Source: Candidatus Avimonoglobus intestinipullorum
GTDB taxonomy: Bacteria; Bacillota; Clostridia; UBA1381
Assembly: GCA_018714645.1 (NCBI GenBank)
Contig: DVND01000179.1
Coordinates: 1-8,196, forward strand
Direction of reading: 5' to 3'
DNA: 8,196 bases
Under the pieces are notes generated by a model. The model was not told the DNA's origin. It worked only from the letters and a program-made list of their open reading frames with translations, and searched no databases. Made by a program: the position numbers and the translations under genes. Positions 6,947 through 8,196 of the stretch are shown in pieces (within the stretch, counting starts at the first letter, position 1; each line of letters starts with the position of its first letter).

Positions 6947-6955
6947 TGGTATAAT
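6927..6955 (+). promoter_or_regulatory. Extended -10 promoter of the MFS transporter gene
   Basis: TTGCAG (6927-6932) is followed after 17 nt by TATAAT (6950-6955), preceded by TGG to give an extended -10 (TGnTATAAT). Transcription should begin near 6962. The ribosome binding site GGAGGG (6970-6975) lies 6 nt before the ATG at 6982. This promoter is back-to-back with the methyltransferase promoter, with 18 nt between their -35 boxes. Confidence 0.78.
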
Positions 6956-6981
6956 GCCTTTTGGAAATTGGAGGGACATCT

Positions 6982-8196
6982 ATGAACCGTACATACAAAG
7001 ATACAAAACTTGCCTGTTACATTGGGTATATCACCCAAGCCATCACCGTGAATCTTGCGCCGGTGCTGTTTATTATTTTCAACGAAAAATTCAACATCTC
7101 TCTGACGCTGATCTCCCAGTTAATTTTAACTGTTTTTGTCATTCAAATTTTTACGGATATGGGCGCAGTAAAGCTGGTCCCCAAAATAGGGTACCGCCGC
7201 GCAGCGGTATTGGCGCATATCACCGCCACAATTGGATTGCTTTGCCTTGGCATTTTGCCGCAGGTGCTGCCGCATACGTTTTTTGCGCTGCTGGTTTCCG
7301 TTGCTATTTATGCATTCGGCAGCGGCCTGATCGAGGTTTTAATCAGCCCGATTGTCGATGCGCTGCCATCAGACGGCAAGGCCGGCTCCATGAGCCTGCT
7401 GCACTCCTTTTACAGCTGGGGGCAGATGGGTGTGGTGCTGCTGTCCACCGTTTTTCTGAAGCTGTTCGGCAACAATGCCTGGTTTCTGTTGCCAATATTG
7501 TGGGCGTTGGTTCCATTTTTCAACATCTTTAACTTTTTATCCGTTCCGCTCCCGGATAATTTGGCGGAGTACGACCACGAACCGGTGACAAAACTGCTGT
7601 CCAAAACCTTTCTGCTCTCCCTGCTGCTGATGATCTGCGCCGGCGCGGCAGAGCAAATCATGTCCCAATGGGCGTCGCTGTTTGCACAAAAGGGGCTGCA
7701 GGTTTCCAAAATCACCGGCGATATCCTGGGGCCTTGCCTGTTCGCGTTCTTTATGGCCCTGGGCAGGACCTATTTCGGCGTGAAGGGGGATAAAATCAAC
7801 TTGAAAAAAGCGCTTGCCGTTTTTTCTTGCCTTTGTATCGCATGCTATGCCACCGTCGTCTTCTCCCCCAATGCGGTCGTAGCACTGTTGGCCTGTGCAT
7901 TGACAGGCTTTTCCGTCAGCTTGTTCTGGCCCGGCGTCCTCTCCTTCACCTCTGCCCGCATTCCCACCGGCGGCACGGCGATGTTTGCCGTCCTGGCGAT
8001 ATTCGGCGATGTAGGCTGTTCCCTGGGGCCATGGCTTTCGGGTATTATTTCCGACTGGTCGCAAAAATCCACAGCCCTTGTCAACTGGGGCGCAGCGCAT
8101 GGATTATCCGCAGAGCAGGCGGGCTTGAAAACGGGGATTTTTGCCGGAATTGCGTTCCCGGTTTTGATGATCGTGTTCCTGCTGCTGTCCTCCAGG
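6982..8196 (+). CDS. Major facilitator superfamily transporter, fucose-permease-like (3' end outside window)
   Basis: The frame is open from the ATG at 6982 to the window edge: 405 residues with no stop, so the gene is probably missing only a short C-terminus. The start is fixed by GGAGGG at 6970-6975. I count about 12 hydrophobic helices (roughly 11-33, 42-62, 74-93, 98-118, 146-163, 167-187, 209-225, 244-262, 276-295, 297-322, 331-352 and 383-405), with a hydrophilic central loop at about 190-208 as expected between the two six-helix halves. The helix 2-3 loop carries a motif-A-like DMGAVKLVPKIGYRR (59-73). LLHSFYSWGQMG (139-150) resembles the conserved LLHxFFGxG segment of FucP-type sugar permeases, and GTAMFAVLAIFGDVGCSLGP (332-351) fits helix 11 of that group. 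The protein acts in the cytoplasmic membrane. The substrate is unknown; a sugar or small solute symported with protons is an inference from the family. No metabolic genes lie beside it in the window. Confidence 0.9.
   Translation, partial: MNRTYKDTKLACYIGYITQAITVNLAPVLFIIFNEKFNISLTLISQLILTVFVIQIFTDMGAVKLVPKIGYRRAAVLAHITATIGLLCLGILPQVLPHTFFALLVSVAIYAFGSGLIEVLISPIVDALPSDGKAGSMSLLHSFYSWGQMGVVLLSTVFLKLFGNNAWFLLPILWALVPFFNIFNFLSVPLPDNLAEYDHEPVTKLLSKTFLLSLLLMICAGAAEQIMSQWASLFAQKGLQVSKITGDILGPCLFAFFMALGRTYFGVKGDKINLKKALAVFSCLCIACYATVVFSPNAVVALLACALTGFSVSLFWPGVLSFTSARIPTGGTAMFAVLAIFGDVGCSLGPWLSGIISDWSQKSTALVNWGAAHGLSAEQAGLKTGIFAGIAFPVLMIVFLLLSSR

Noticed and set aside
6852..6998. An N-terminal extension of the SpoU-family methyltransferase by 49 residues
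   Set aside because: The extension does not look like the family's N-terminus, crosses the divergent promoter region and lies upstream of the predicted transcription start; the ATG at 6851 has the ribosome binding site.
6927..7532. A plus-strand open frame of 201 codons overlapping the transporter
   Set aside because: It starts inside the -35 box of the transporter promoter and its product is not hydrophobic or recognisable; the frame beginning at 6982 encodes a clear MFS protein.
7537..8100. A 187-codon minus-strand open frame antisense to the transporter
   Set aside because: It is a shadow of the MFS coding sequence, low in hydrophobic residues, with no promoter or ribosome binding site support.

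Overview
This window looks like an ordinary chromosomal segment from a low-to-moderate G+C Gram-positive bacterium, most likely in the class Clostridia (Bacillota). The reasons are the dprA-topA-trmFO gene order, the folate-dependent TrmFO enzyme, strong purine-rich ribosome binding sites, vegetative sigma-A-type promoters, and small DUF4830 and DUF378 membrane proteins. The genes are G+C-rich and the intergenic gaps are A+T-rich. I cannot name a genus from this window alone.

Layout from left to right. A small exported or membrane-anchored DUF4830 protein lies on the minus strand (11-421). It is divergent from a two-helix DUF378 membrane protein on the plus strand (526-732). A compact bidirectional hairpin terminator (about 731-760) separates DUF378 from the end of a convergent minus-strand operon. 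That operon, read right to left from 5898 to 759, is dprA (single-stranded DNA handling), topA (topoisomerase I), trmFO (tRNA U54 methylation) and a membrane-anchored thioredoxin-fold protein without a CxxC motif. The genes are packed with a 13-nt gap, an 11-nt overlap and a 4-nt ATGA overlap. The operon has a textbook promoter (TTGACA, 17-nt spacer, TATAAT) just upstream of dprA. Next, also on the minus strand, is a SpoU/TrmH-family 2'-O-methyltransferase (6072-6851) with its own promoter. A divergent promoter faces it and drives a 12-helix major facilitator transporter that runs off the right edge (6982 to beyond 8196).

The central operon is DNA and tRNA housekeeping: recombination and transformation loader, supercoil relaxation, then tRNA modification. 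The adjacent methyltransferase adds another RNA-modification gene. I see no mobile element, CRISPR array, rRNA or tRNA gene, and no defence or other novel multi-gene system. The items most worth a second look are the cysteine-less thioredoxin-like protein translationally coupled to trmFO, the repeats between the divergent promoters at 6880-6955, and the departure from the Bacillus gene order after trmFO. No stretch longer than about 175 bases lacks a gene.
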